A DNA stretch of 64,000 bases from Pachyseris speciosa (GCA_016490735.1 JAEMWC010000397.1:1-64000); one strand, 5' to 3'; shown: positions 1 through 11,722, counted from the first letter of the stretch. Translations and numbers: made by a program. Notes: generated by a model not told the origin, from the sequence alone.

Positions 1-140
1 CCGGAGAAAAACCTCTCGGAGCAAAGTAAGAAACCAACAAACTCAGCCCACTTATAACACTGAGTCCAGGAATCGAACCTGGGACACACTGGTGGAAGGC
101 GAGCACTCTCACCACTGCTCCAACCCTGCGCCCCCATCGC
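1..140 (-). mobile_element. tRNA-derived SINE, 5' half (cut by window start)
   Basis: On the minus strand this reads as a tRNA-like head. It has an A-box-like stretch (GGAGCAGTGGTGAGAG) and a B box (GGTTCGATTCC), followed by the start of a unique body. The same body occurs in full at 55,980-56,312 on the plus strand, and its 3' half occurs at 39,420-39,577. This copy runs off the left edge of the window. A functional tRNA is excluded because the head is embedded in a longer repeated unit. Confidence 0.8.
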
Positions 141-735
141 TCCCACACATGTTGCTTAAAAATTCTCAACCAGGGTCACTCCCCCAGAGGGATTTCTTGA
201 AGGTCGCTCACTTCTTCAAGGTTGGGAAGTAAATGAAGACCCGAGGGATGAGATCATGCCACCACTTTAAATCCAGTATGGTCTAACACTTGCAAATAGA
301 AATATACAAATGACATATAAAATTATCTTTGAAACGTACGTTTTAAAATGCTGTCAAGCAAAAGAGACTTATATCTGCTTAGGAGGCAGTTCATATTGTA
401 GTGTCAAATAAACAAGGCAAAATATATGTGAACGACCACTCATGAGCGTATTAGGAAACAATAAATTACTTTATAATTCAAATATACAGCGAGAAGAATA
501 TTTAAAATATGTATATTTATAAAAAGTTTATAGAGCGATGTTCTGATAACACATTAAGAATAAAAGAGACATTAAAGTTTGCTTTGCCAAAAAACAACCA
601 GAGCTTTTATCTGCACATGTCGTAGCGAACACCCCTCCTCCCCTGGGGAGCACTTGACCCATGTTTGGGTATAGGAATGCCGCTGAGGGTTTAAAACCCT
701 GACCCTCTCGGTTTAGGACAAAAATAACGTCTTAA

Positions 736-919
736 GGAGGCTCACGACAGGTTTTTAGGCTTCATGGTTTACCTGTTGAAATTAGAATTTCCTATAGAAG
801 ACAAGCTTCGATTTGCTTGACACTACAACTTGTAGTGTCAAGCAAATCGAAGCTTGTCTTCTATAGGAAATTTTGATTTCAACAGGTGCATCTCAAGGCC
901 AAAACTGTTGTGAGCGTCC
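736..919. mobile_element. Palindromic MITE flanked by TTAA
   Basis: A 184-bp palindrome is bounded by TTAA at 732-735 and 920-923. The inner part (about 775-889) is a near-perfect hairpin with arms of about 55 bp and a loop of a few bases. The outer ends are GGAGGCTCACGACAG and the complement of GGACGCTCACAACAG. TTAA target duplication is the hallmark of piggyBac-type transposition, so a non-autonomous piggyBac-like element is the inference. There is no coding capacity. Confidence 0.75.
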
Positions 920-923
920 TTAA

Positions 924-1421
924 ATACCTACCCAGTGAAGGACATCTCCCTTTATTTGAAAAAAACAATAGCGCTAATATCTAGGATTTAATGATCTATG
1001 GTTGACTGAAGACCTGCTAAATAGATACAGATATGTCTCCAATTTCCGATTGTCGGATTGCTAAATACCCGACGACGACAGTCAGTTGCAGCCATACCTT
1101 GTCTAGGACGGATCCAAACCTTGATTAGGACAGACTCACTGGAAATTATATACCCTTTGTTCAGGGCAGAGAGGCCAAAAACCATACCCTGTCCAGCGGC
1201 ATGTCCCCGTATAGGCCGTATAGGCCAACTTTGAACGGAAAGCAACGCAAAATAACGGACAAAAAAGGTTATTCCACAAAGTTAGAACTTACCGTCGTTT
1301 GTGGACACGTCCATTATCCTGGATTGTCGCATCGGTGGGAAGCTTTCACACGATACGGCGTGGAAACAAGTAAATTCCAACTAGGGATTTTTTTGCGCTA
1401 AAATCAGGGGTATTTTGGCGC
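924..1421. other. Intergenic, no gene recognised
   Basis: Only short open frames without family resemblance are present. The stretch is ordinary AT-rich sequence between the TTAA palindrome and the long-inverted-repeat element. I see no RNA gene or splice-bounded exon. Confidence 0.5.
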
Positions 1422-1617
1422 GCATTACTAAACGACGAAGCAGCGAAACGAAACACCGAAACAGCTATTTTTTCCTACTTTTTTCTCAAACACCGAAACA
1501 GCTATTTTTTACCACTTTGATGGTGAATAAAATAGACAGGCCAAACACGACTCCCATTTGCCCTTTGATGTTATCGTTGACCTTCAAAGTTTGGCTCTTA
1601 CGAGTATATCTTACTCT

Positions 1618-2604
1618 AACATTAGATAGATAGATAGATGACCTTTATTTAAACACGATAAAAATTAAAGCTACAAGCTTGTGGGGTCGTGTATAAATAA
1701 AATATTTACAAGATTGTCAACTAATAAATTAAGAGATCGACGACTAATAAATTATCAATTAAAATGATAGAATCATACTTAATTCTATGAGATAAAATAT
1801 TGCTAAAATGTACATAGGTAATCATACCATATTAATAATGTTAAGAACATTTCAACAATGTCGACTGATAGGTTATCAATTGTATATAAAATCGGCATTT
1901 CTACGCCGCGTAGTCGAGGCGGAGGTAGTATCGAATTTAAAATCCTTGAAATAATCTTTTGATCTTATTAGATTCCAGTCTTTATTGCTCAGATGCGAAA
2001 TTCCGTTCTCATTGAAACAAATCGTATTCCACAGAACGGTGCCTCTGTAAGCCAGCGAATCCTTCATGAATCTTGTTTCGAATCTTGGCACTGATAAGCA
2101 ATCTCCACCCCGTAATGAATAGCCATTACGCCTTTCTGTGTAAATTATATTAGACAATAATTCAGGCAGACCGTCATTGTGTGCTTTAAAAAGGATCTTA
2201 AGAATATCTATTTTATAATATAAGAAAATGGTAGGCCACCGATCGTAGGCCAGCACCTCTTTTGAAGGCATGTCTCTTGGTAAGTTAAAGATGATTCGAG
2301 ATGCTCTACAATGAAGTCTTTCAATTGAATCAAGTAGATTTGAGTTACAACACGCCCCCACAAAACTAGTCCGTATTTAACAGAGGGCAAAATAACCTTA
2401 AAGTAGAAGTCTCTCAAAACGCTTTTTGGCAAGAATCTAGATCGTTTTAACAGGTCCAGTTTGGTAGCAAAACTCTTCTTAACATCCATTACATGTGCAT
2501 CCCATGTTAACTTGTGGTCGACTGTCAAACCTAACACGCGTGCTTTAGTCACCCATTTTATACTGGAGTCACCCAATAACACCGGGGCAATCGGCCCCAT
2601 TGGG
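1618..2604 (-). mobile_element. CR1/L2-like LINE, 5'-truncated, inside the left inverted-repeat arm
   Basis: The minus strand carries the C-terminal part of a reverse-transcriptase ORF. It is followed by a short 3' UTR containing AATAAA and a tandem ATCT tail at the 1618-1640 end. Comparison with the uninterrupted right arm places the insertion between ...CTCTAACATT and GGATCTCT.... No target-site duplication is obvious. The 5' end is truncated inside the polymerase gene, as is usual for LINE copies. Confidence 0.85.
1876..2600 (-). pseudogene. LINE reverse transcriptase, C-terminal remnant
   Basis: Two overlapping minus-strand frames (2600-2208 and 2361-1876) together encode the region downstream of the polymerase palm in CR1/L2/Jockey-type ORF2. 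They include the block VLGLTVDHKLTWDAHV, then the FYFKVILPSVKYGLVLWG region, then SIERLHCRASRIIFNLPRD and, near the end, YRGTVLWNTI. A frameshift near 2300 separates them. The catalytic palm is missing, so the copy is dead. The family call rests on recognised motif order, not on a search. Confidence 0.8.
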
Positions 2605-4144
2605 ATCTCTCTTTCTCCCAGCCAGCAGTGTGAACTCCTTTAGCCAGACTGCATGGTGCGTTTTCATTAACCCTTTTCCGTTAAACATTAGCCTGCATAG
2701 CAGACTTTTTGGTGTACGAACGCTCGTTTAAAGACCGCCATTTTGGAAGCCATCCACGGTCAGTGTAAGATATGGATTGTGGACTGTAGACCCGGACTGC
2801 GGATCCGGACTGCGGACTGGGTATAAAATGAGGACTGAGTATAAAATATGGACTGAAGGCTGCGGACTGGGTACAAACCGCGGACTGAGTACAAAACATT
2901 GTACAAAAAGCACGGAGCAACGAAATGTATTACTGCACTCAAATTCTTGAACTGTAGGAAAGGTGCTTACAATTGCTGTAAATATTACCAGAGTACACAG
3001 AAAACCTACCTATTTTGACCTCGAGCTCTTCATGATAGGAAAAATGGCGACGCTTGTCAGTTATAATGTCATGTACGGTAATTGTGTTGTACCATTTTGG
3101 CACGGAAAACCGCTTGTTTAAAATACTTTTTTTTAAAAACAGAGATTGTCTGATCGAGAATCCACTTTATTTGATTTATATTCGCAAATACGGATTTGGA
3201 CTTTCTCCCAAAAAAGAAACGCACCGGTATTTCCTGTTTTATCTTCTCTACACCAGTGGCCAGTTGCAGTCGAACGAGCACACATTAGTTCCATTTACAG
3301 CATTTATATCTAGATTTGGACCAGTAATTTTGTGATGCACGCCAGCGCAAGGTCCGCCGGTTGCCTTTTATATGCCTTTCTGTTTCTATTCTTCCCAATA
3401 ATAATTTCTTCGACTCCCTCGATCTAGTGTTAAACTCGTGGAGTAAAGTACAATTTCAGGATAAAGTCTCTACTCTTATACTTTCTCTAGCTCGGTCGAT
3501 GTTGAAACTGAGCATTTCGTGTAACTGAGCATTACTATGTACGTGACAAATCTTGACACGGAATAAGCAGACTCAAGGCTTCTTTTTTAACCTGCATCTG
3601 GGCCAGTACAATCCTAGTTTTCTTCTATACTCCCTTTTTTATACTCAGTCCGCTTTTTGTTCCTAGTCCGCAACCTTCAGTCCGCGTTTTATACCCAGTC
3701 CGCAGTCCGGGTCCGCAGTCCGGGTCTACAGTCCGCAATCCATGTCTTACACTGACCGTCCCCATTTCTCTCCTTAGATGGCTTCCAAAATGGCGGTCTT
3801 TCAACGACTGTTCGTACACCAAAAAGCCAAAACGTCTGCTATACAGGCTAACGTTTAACGGAAAGGGGTTAATGAAAACGCACCATGCAGTCTGGGCTAA
3901 TGGAGTTCACACTGCTGGCTGGGAGAAAAAGAGATCCTCGAATGTAAGAGTAAGATATACTCGTAAGAGCCAAACTTTGAAGGTCAACGATACAAAGGAC
4001 CAATGGGAGTCGTGTTTGGTCTGTCCATTTTATTCACCATCAAAGTGGTAAAAAATAGCTGTTTCGGTGTTTGAGAAAAAAGTAGGAAAAATAGCTGTTT
4101 CGGTGTTTCGGTGTTTCGTTTCGCTGTTTCGTGGTTTAGTAATG

Positions 4145-6590
4145 CCCAATTTTGGCAGTATCTGCTAGGCGTTCCTCGCCCACTCCTTCCCAGACTTTGC
4201 GCGGACAAGGGGGATAGAGGGAACGCTTAGGGACTACGCTGATTGCTAATAATATTCGTAACAATTTTTCTTTAGTTACTTTCAAACTTAGTAAAGATCG
4301 TTTTTGTTATGATTTGAATAATTATTCAGCAAACCGAACAGAGTTGACTTGGCTTAATTAATAAATTTAACATTTACAGTAAAACAACAACAACAACAAC
4401 AACAAAACAAAACAAAAACAAAAACAAAAACAAAAACAAAAAACATACACACACACTTTGTAGATGCAGTCCAGAAATGAGATTAAACTTTAGGTCTATT
4501 TTTTTTTAAATATAACTTCTTCTTGCGGTAAAAATATTTGAAGAAAACCTTTGTCAGGTTTTGAAGTCCAAAAAATTGTTGTTGAATTTCTTTCAGCCGC
4601 GCACTATGCGGTTACGAAGCAATCTGCCTGACTTGACAATGTACCGGGAGAAAGACTTACTGTGGAATGGTGTTGGTTATATGAATTCAGTTTTTTAATC
4701 GTGACTGTCGAAAATTCATCTTCACTTCCATTTGGATTAAATTTTGCCTGAAGCAAAAAAATATGTTTATACTTTACGGCGACGTGATGCATGGTTTTGT
4801 CTCTTAATTAAAATTGGCTTTAGCGACACTCAGAAATTCACAGCTTAATCCTAACCCTGAGTTCATATAAGATAAACTGAAAAAAAGCTGTCTCCGCTTT
4901 CGCACAGCTTCGCGCCTTTGTGGGCCTCGGTAGGGTACATTTAGTTTTCAAACAAAAGATTTGTATAGAAGCTTTGTTGGTCAGCTTGATGAATGGGAAA
5001 CGTCTTTATTGGAAGTTGTCGGTCGTCTGGAAACGTGAATAAAATATTCCTTAATTAGAAATTATGTTTTTATTTGCAAGGTCGAGCATTCTTCTCAACG
5101 AACATCTATAATTCATATTTTTCTTTAAATTTCTTTGTTTTTAATCTAGCTTTTGGTTCAGTGAGGGAGTTGAAAGCAACCTAAATTGATAATTGTTAGC
5201 CCTAATGGCGGACAAGGTAAGAAAATATAAGCCCTTTGTAGTTCATAGATTGTCAACACCTGCTCTGGACTTCCATCTACCTCCCGCCCCCACCTCGTGG
5301 GGCTTATATGCGGTAACTACAAAATGCACTTGATTAGTTCTGAAACAGGGGCCAAAATTTTCTCAACTGTTGGGTGATACTATTGTCTGAACAGGGTTTC
5401 TTCTCTGACTGGTTTTAAACAGCGTCTGTAATTGTTTATCCTATTACCGTTCAGGAGTTAAAAAATAGGCTGAACAGGAAAAGAGAATCTTGGTTCGAAA
5501 GAGAAAACGGTTCAAGCATCGGCCTCTTTGAACATCACAGCCTGTCCCAGAAATTCAGATAGTTTTGTGCAATGCGAAAAATTAATAGAACATGGGGAGG
5601 ACTGGAGAAGTCTCGTTTTAAAATTAAAATTTGATTGTTTCTGTCTGTAGAACTTACCTGGCAATGGATTCTGTATAGCATATTTTCAGTCTTCGTGTCC
5701 CACAAACAGCGGCCAGGAAAGTTCATATATGTACATTCACTCACTGTTGCATGGCTGTCTTGCTGTCGGTTGAGCCCAAGCTTTTTCTTGTTTTTTTTCT
5801 TTGAGTGCGTGATCAAGACAGCCGTAGTCTGCTGAAAAGACACTTTTTTAGTCTAAAATGTAGGGTGTAGAGTCTGGCCATTTTGGCGTTAAAAATTCAG
5901 TCATCGGGGCCTGAGAACTGTCTGAAATATGCAACTTATAATCACGGGATACACACTACCACCCACGATCTTTGCCTCAGTTCCTCCCTCCCCCCCCCCC
6001 CCCCCACCCTCCCCACACACACACACCTCTGTTCTCCTCCTCTCTAGGGACAAGACGTAACGGATAATGGTTAAGAGACAAATTGGCGGAAACGTAAAGA
6101 AAATGGTAAGAAAAAACCAGGAATATTGCGACTGCGGTTTGAGGCATCTGGTTATCTCCACACGAATCTCAACCTTTTTTTGAGAGGCAAAGCGACAAAG
6201 GTAAGAAGGGATTAATCATGAAAGAATATGAATAATATTTTGAATTTTGAAGAAATTTTGGTTAAAAATTAGCGCGCCGCGACATCAATTACATTTATAC
6301 TTTGACTAGAAAAAGCTTGTACAGTCCCATATTCTCCACAGAATCGGTTACTAAAAATGAACCGTGTTGATTTTTATCGTCGAGGGATGATCAAGGAAGA
6401 AAATTGAGATAATCTGTTGAAAGCACTTTATTTTTGAGCTCCTTTTGGTGCTTTAGTTTAATCAAAATTCACCTGACTTTTATGTTTACTTGGAAACGAA
6501 GTGAAAGGCGAGTTTTACTCAAAGCCCTGCAGACTCCGTCATCAAATTTGGTAATATGTCTGGTGAATCCTTTTATTCGAACAAAAAGAA
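4145..6590. other. Intergenic with simple repeats, no gene identified
   Basis: This stretch holds a CAA/AAAAC low-complexity run (about 4383-4440) and a C17-type run next to CA repeats (5985-6025). There is an isolated ATG-GTAAG combination at 5205 (four codons then a donor), followed by an acceptor-like site near 5650. That could make a 44-codon open frame, which I do not regard as a supported gene. Nothing else resembles a known family. Confidence 0.45.
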
Positions 6591-6594
6591 TTAA

Positions 6595-6934
6595 AGGTCG
6601 GCACACACGAGGGGACTAGTCCCTGCGACTAGTCCCTGCAACTAGTCCCCTGAAGAGTTTACACGAAGGGACTGGTCGCAGGGACTAGTCCCACGAACAG
6701 TTCACACGCAGGGACCAGCATAATTTGAGGGGACAAGTCCCTGCGACTTGTCCCACGAATTCAAACATGGTTTGAATTCGTGGGACAAGTCGCAGGGACC
6801 AAATTTTGGTCCCTGCGACTAGATTTTCTAATTGAATGGGTAGTTCACACGAAGGGACTTGGTCCCCGGGACTAGTCGCGGGGACTAGTCGCAGGGACTA
6901 GTCGCAGGGACTAGTCCCTCCGTGTGTGCCGACC
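6595..6934. mobile_element. Palindromic MITE flanked by TTAA, built of GGGACTAGTC units
   Basis: TTAA at 6591-6594 and 6935-6938 brackets a 340-bp palindrome. Its ends are GGTCGGCACACACG and the complement CGTGTGTGCCGACC. The interior consists of repeated GGGACTAGTCGCA units in both orientations, and the centre contains a nested hairpin (GTCCCACGAATTCAAACATG with its complement). There is no coding capacity. A non-autonomous piggyBac-like element is inferred from the TTAA flanks. Confidence 0.85.
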
Positions 6935-6938
6935 TTAA

Positions 6939-8570
6939 TGACGCACTTGAATTGTTATCTGGAAAATGAGGTCTCAAAAGCGAAAGCGTTTTTACTCAGT
7001 TTCTGATCCAATTGGGAGTAAAAATATAATAGCTAGGAAAAACATTACTCAGGAAAGCTGATTCATGTTTCCCTCTGTACACTGAAAAATGAGCGGAAAA
7101 AAAAGAGTTCGACGCTGTTTCTGTAAATCTTGTTTTGACGCGGGATAACGTAATCTACATATACTCAGGTATACTTTGTCTTCCAAATTTCGAGGATCCA
7201 TTTAAGCTGATATCTATTCGGTAAAATATAAACAAATTATCAATATTCTTGACCCTAAGATTTAGAATATGACAGATCCTAAGTCCAAACGTTACACTTT
7301 GAAATTCAAATTAGTTTATTCTGCAATTAAAATTGCTGTTTAATCACTGTACTCATCCATTGAATAAACTGAATCCTGTTTCAGTCAAGACAATTGCGAT
7401 CGAATGCATCAAATATCAAGAAAGCTAAGATAATCGTAGTGGTTACCATGGAAATGTCCTTTAATTACACCTCATGACGTGCTAAAATGTCATATCTGCG
7501 AAGATATTAATTTTTGGTCATGACTTTTTCATGCAGTCAAAGTTGACTCACAGTGCTAAACAACTCCCACACGAACATTAAACTCAGGATATTCGTTGCG
7601 TAAGAACTTAAAGGTTAGCACGACTTCCTACCGATCGTTAAATAAGGGGGTATTTTTTTCAGGACATAAACTAAACTCAAGAAATTGAGCCTGCATACCC
7701 AAGGGATGAAGATGAATCAAAGGTTTGTAGCGTGTCGGAACAAATCCTTACTCATGAGATACGAACGCCAAATACACTAACAGTCTGCGTAATGTGACTC
7801 GATCATAGAAAAGGAAATTTGTGCAAAATTTCTTTTACATCAGAAAATTGAACTTCAGTGAAAAGAATTCGTCGTATTTATTATACTTTGATATTTGACC
7901 AGAATTCTTCTTGAAAATTGGAAACGTGCTTTAATGCAAACACGAAATGGAAATTCATATTCACATCGTAACTGACTGAACCGCTTCAGTATAATGTTAG
8001 AAAGTATATAATATTGCATCCGTTGAAAAGATAATTTTTTTTGGAATATTGATGAAGAAATATGCCGGACCGTGTCAGCAGAGAAAAGAATCTCGTTTCA
8101 ATATCTTGTGTTTACTTTTCACTCTATAAAGATAAAAGTAAACAGTGTTATAATTATTATCCAGAGAACAGCTTTAATGGCAAAATCATCCCGAAGTGCT
8201 TTTAATGGAGGCCTAACTAAGATTTGTAAAAGCTTGCTATAAAATTTTATGCTATGTTTCGCAGTTAATAAACACGCGATGAGAAAAAATAACTTTTGTG
8301 GGATTTATCTCTTTTGCCAAAATGATGCCGGACTTGACACCTGCTGACGTTGGTCCGCGTTTTGTAATAAAGAAAATCCACGCAAATCGAATTTTTTAAA
8401 TCAGTTTCAGAGAGCTTTCAATCCAAACAACTGACAACAAAAGATGATATCATAAACGTTTTATACTATTCACAGCGCAAGGAAAAACATAACAATGAGC
8501 AACATGTTACTGGTCGTTTTTTGTTATCCTCTATAATATTTGAATTTTCTTTTTTGTCTACCTTGTTAGA
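6939..8570. other. Intergenic, no gene identified
   Basis: This is AT-rich sequence without long open frames, repeats or RNA genes that I can recognise. An acceptor-like pyrimidine tract ending in TTGTTAG occurs at about 8548-8571, just upstream of the small membrane-protein segment. Confidence 0.45.
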
Positions 8571-8731
8571 TTTAAAGGTCATTTAGGATAGAGTTCAAGG
8601 TCTCAAGAGTAAGAGGAAGACCCAGTCTTAGCACAGTTGATTCTGAAGAAAACGCGAGAAGCGTTTCAACAGAGGAGCGTAGGATCGGCAAAACCATCTT
8701 CTTCTCTCAACCTTGATACTCGATTCACTAC

Positions 8732-8929
8732 TTGGTTATTCGTCGAACCCTGGATCCTGAAGCAAAAGTGAAGTTTTTGTCCCTGGTTTTGGCGTGGGTA
8801 TTTTTAGCTGTGATCATGGTGCTTGCCGGCGTGGTTCATATGCTGTGTTACGAAAGAAAGAAACCGAAAGTCAGAACGGTTTTGCACGGTCAAAAGAAAC
8901 CGGCCAACAACGATTGCGATTCAGTTTGA
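8732..8929 (+). pseudogene. Short single-pass membrane protein segment A (paralogue of 12.2 kb segment)
   Basis: The 65-codon open segment has an extracellular-type start containing TLDPEAKV. This is followed by a hydrophobic helix of about 22 residues (FLSLVLAWVFLAVIMVLAG), the motif HMLCYERKK, then a basic tail ending DCDSV. It is clearly related to the minus-strand segment at 12,162-12,548: TLxPE, LSLV, VIxxxAGxVHMxCYxRK and VRxVL are shared. No ATG precedes the conserved block. The frame is closed by TGA at 8714-8716, and no AG acceptor lies between that stop and the conserved residues. A decayed copy is the simplest reading. The family is not recognised. Confidence 0.5.
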
Positions 8930-8934
8930 TACTG

Positions 8935-10589
8935 ATTAAAGATGGGAAAAACATAATACGTCTTTGAAACAAACCACGGAATTGAATGATGATCACCCGC
9001 AGGGTATGAGGCCTTTTATGAGCCGTCTTTGCATCTGAAAAAACCGATCGGCACTGAGACACGAACTTGCGATTAGGAGGCTTCAGATCTCAAGGCACTA
9101 GCAAGATCATTGGCATGATTTGGAACATATGACAGAAAGGAAGATTGCTATCAAATTTTGGGCTGATGACAATAGAGCAAGATTCTTCAGTGGTATTGCA
9201 ACTGCTGTATTCCCTGGGTTCAGTTGCAATCGATCTGGGAATCGATGACGGCAGTCAAATTTAGTGACTAGAGTCGCTGTGGTGAAGATTTGATGTTGGC
9301 ATTTGCCGCCCACGTAATTTTTTTTATGCATGCGGTTGCTGAAGAAATAGAGAGCGGTCAACTTATTTATTGTCACACAAAGTTGCACCTTACTGCCTTA
9401 TCTTGAGTGGCGATTTGTCGACGTCATGAAGTCTCATATTCGGATAATTTACCCCCCTCATGCCCCTCCTCCAGGCCTAACACCTCCAATTTCAAATTAA
9501 AAAAGGCAAATTATGCCGACCGCTTGGGTTCAGCAGCTATTTAATTGCCCTATATTTTGGTGCAGAAAGAAGACAGATTATTATTCTTGGAGTTTTGAAG
9601 TTTTGCCAACGATAATAAGAGAAAAATTCGGAGAAGAACAATAGCCTAGAAAGTTGACTAACTGACATAGATTTATATTCTTCGTGATTTCCAGAAAACT
9701 CTCCATTATCACCCAGTGGAAATGAACAATAAAGTAGGACAGAATCTATACAATGTTGGCTACAAATTCTGAATATATTTTAAAACCTTTATTCCTGCTG
9801 GCATTTTCGTTACTACTAAGTAATATTCACTTGTATTGTTGATCGAGAGATTTCGAGCGTCCGAATTGTAGAGACCCAGGAGTGAAAGCAGAACACTAAC
9901 TTGGGTAGGAACCTTCTGTGGGCTTAATGAACTTGCGCTTAATAATTTTGATAACAGATTCTCTGGACTATTTATTTGTACATATGTATTCTTCATTACC
10001 AGCAGATTGTCAGGTTATGTCCAATTAATAAGAAGCGCCCTCAAGTCCAATAGCTTAAAGAAGAAGTCTGACATCCTTGTGACAGGAGTCCAATCCAGTC
10101 TTCTGGGTGCCAATCAGGGGATGCTCTAACAGCTGACCTATTGCCTAGATCAGATCTTCAGTGGTGTGCCTGGCACAGTGCTATGCATCTACAGTTATGA
10201 CGAGTGACAAAGTCGTTAAATCAACCCTACACTTTCCACTGAACCAAAGAACCAAAGAAAGCCCACGTCTTCATTTTTTTGTGCTAAAACTGGAATATTA
10301 CTTTGTGAGAGGGGGGGGGGGGGGGGGGGGGGGGGGGGAGAATACATGTTCAATAGAGGGAAACTGTTCCAACATTCTTACCGAATCAGTTAAGATTAAA
10401 AAACGGAACAGCCTTCTTTTCAAACAGAAACAAATAGAATTGAAAGACTAGGATGCTATGAAGTAGAGCGAAGTATATATGGAAGAAAAAACAAAAACAA
10501 ATAAACTTGTAGTTTATTTGTTTTTCTTCCATATATATATATATATATATATAATATATATAATATATATATATATTAATATATAACTA
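8935..10589. other. Intergenic, no gene identified; G homopolymer
   Basis: There are no exons or RNA genes I can support. A run of about 29 G residues, which looks polymorphic, lies at 10,311-10,338. From about 10,500 onward the sequence becomes AT microsatellite leading into the SINE cluster. Confidence 0.45.
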
Positions 10590-10650
10590 TATATAATCTG
10601 ACAGATTCTCTGTAATCTGGAGACCCAGGTTCGATTCCTGGCTGAGCCAT
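10590..10650 (+). mobile_element. tRNA-derived SINE fragment (family B, copy 1)
   Basis: This partial plus-strand head contains AATCTGGAGACCCAGG, the B box GGTTCGATTCC and TGGCTGAGCCA. It is embedded between TA microsatellites. It matches the heads of the three longer copies that follow within 1 kb. Confidence 0.75.
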
Positions 10651-10664
10651 ATATATATATATAG

Positions 10665-10990
10665 ACAAGGTTAATTTGGGAACAGAAATCAACACAACTA
10701 AGCAATTAAGTGAAAATGTGGTTCAGCCAGGAATTGAACCTGGGTCTCCAGATTACCGGTTGGATGCCTTAACCACTAGGCCACTGAACCATCCACACTG
10801 GGAACACATATTTTTACTGTACAACACATATACAGTGTGGCCTTCTGATGGTAAGGCCGAGGAGACAATTTCACACATTTTCTCTGCAATCAGGATCACG
10901 TCACTACTCCCCGGTCGATCGGCGATGCACAGCCAAATCCCCCTGGACATTAATTAAGTACAGTAAGGTAGGGTGGGGATATATTAGCAA
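10665..10990 (-). mobile_element. tRNA-derived SINE (family B, copy 2)
   Basis: The minus-strand tRNA-like head occupies about 10,717-10,800. It can form an acceptor stem (GGTTCAG with CTGAACC), a D arm containing GCCTAGTGGTTAAGGC and a T arm with GGTTCAATTCC. The flanking body has CCACACTGGGAACACATA and the ACTGTACAACACATATACAG block. Copy 3 is an inverted copy about 100 bp away, so the pair could form a long hairpin. Confidence 0.8.
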
Positions 10991-11039
10991 CTGATTGCCT
11001 TAATTACTTAGGATCACCAGCCTATTCCCGTTTGGATAT

Positions 11040-11356
11040 CATTACATATTTTTACTGTACAACACACATACAGTGTGGCCTTATACCATCAGAAGGCCAC
11101 ACTGTATATGTGTTGTACAGTAAAATATGTGTTCCCAGTGTGGATGGTTCAGTGGCCTAGTGGTTAAGGCATCCGACCGGTAATCTGGAGACCCAGGTTC
11201 GATTCATGGCTGAGCCACATTTTCACTTAATTGCTTAGTTGTGTTGATTTCTGTCCGCAAATTAACCTTGTCTGTTTGTATTTCTCAGAAATCCCTAATG
11301 AATTGCCATCCAAACGGGATCCTAAGTAATTAAGGCAATCAGTTGCCTACCTCACT

Positions 11357-11362
<6 letters not shown>
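11040..11362 (+). mobile_element. tRNA-derived SINE (family B, copy 3), with hairpin
   Basis: The head at 11,143-11,216 on the plus strand has GGTTCAG...CTGAGCC acceptor pairing and a B box, GGTTCGATTC. Its left side (11,045-11,130) is a palindrome built on the TACTGTACAACACATA block. The body continues with CACTTAATTGCTTAGTTGTG, shared with copies 2 and 4. It is the inverted partner of copy 2. Confidence 0.8.
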
Positions 11363-11412
<50 letters not shown>

Positions 11413-11470
11413 AGATAGTAACAGTGAGGTATATATATATAGGTATATATATATATATATATATATATAT
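11363..11470. repeat. TA microsatellites
   Basis: Two long (TA)n tracts (about 11,363-11,408 and 11,430-11,470) are separated by a short GTACAGATAGTAACAGTGAG spacer. They lie between two oppositely oriented SINE copies. Confidence 0.9.
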
Positions 11471-11722
11471 TTGGGAACAGAAATAAACACAACTAAGTAA
11501 TTAAGTGAAAATGTGGCTCAGCCAGGAATCGAACCTGGGTCTCCAGATTACCGGTCGGATGCCTTAACCACTAGGCCACTGAACCATCCACACTGGGAGA
11601 CATATTTTTACTGTACAACACATACACTGTGTGGCCTTTTGATGGTAAGGTCCGAGGAGGCAATTTCACACATTTTCTGCAATCAGTTGCTAATATATCC
11701 CTCCCTACCTTACTGTACTGTA
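11470..11722 (-). mobile_element. tRNA-derived SINE (family B, copy 4)
   Basis: The minus-strand head at about 11,512-11,588 includes GGTTCGATTCCTGGCTGAGC and TGGCCTAGTGGTTAAGGC. The same body as copy 2 follows (ACTGTACAACACATACA, then the GGCAATTTCACACATTTT block). The head retains good cloverleaf pairing, but it is part of the repeated unit and is not called as a tRNA gene. Confidence 0.8.

Larger units (their letters stand above)
1422..4144. mobile_element. Long inverted-repeat (foldback) element, interrupted by a LINE
   Basis: The sequence from 1422 (GCATTACTAAAC) to about 1617, resuming at about 2605-2890, is the reverse complement of about 3640-4144. Arms of roughly 480-500 bp therefore flank a core of about 750 bp. 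Matching landmarks in both arms include the repeated ACCGAAACAGCTATTTTT, the GTTTGGCTCTTACGAG block, TTTCTCCCAGCCAGCAG and AACGTTTAACGG/CCGTTAAACATT. The inner arm ends carry short tandem GGACTGCGG units. No transposase is visible in the core. The LINE at about 1618-2604 splits only the left arm, so it arrived later. The transposon class is unassigned. Confidence 0.85.

Noticed and set aside
5205..5760. Possible two-exon mini-gene (ATGGCGGACAAG|GTAAG, then an exon from about 5,651)
   Set aside because: It would give only about 44 residues with no recognised motif. The splice-like signals could be chance in AT-rich DNA.
11143..11216. Functional tRNA gene in the SINE cluster
   Set aside because: The cloverleaf is partly intact, but identical heads occur three more times with the same body, so it is the SINE promoter region.
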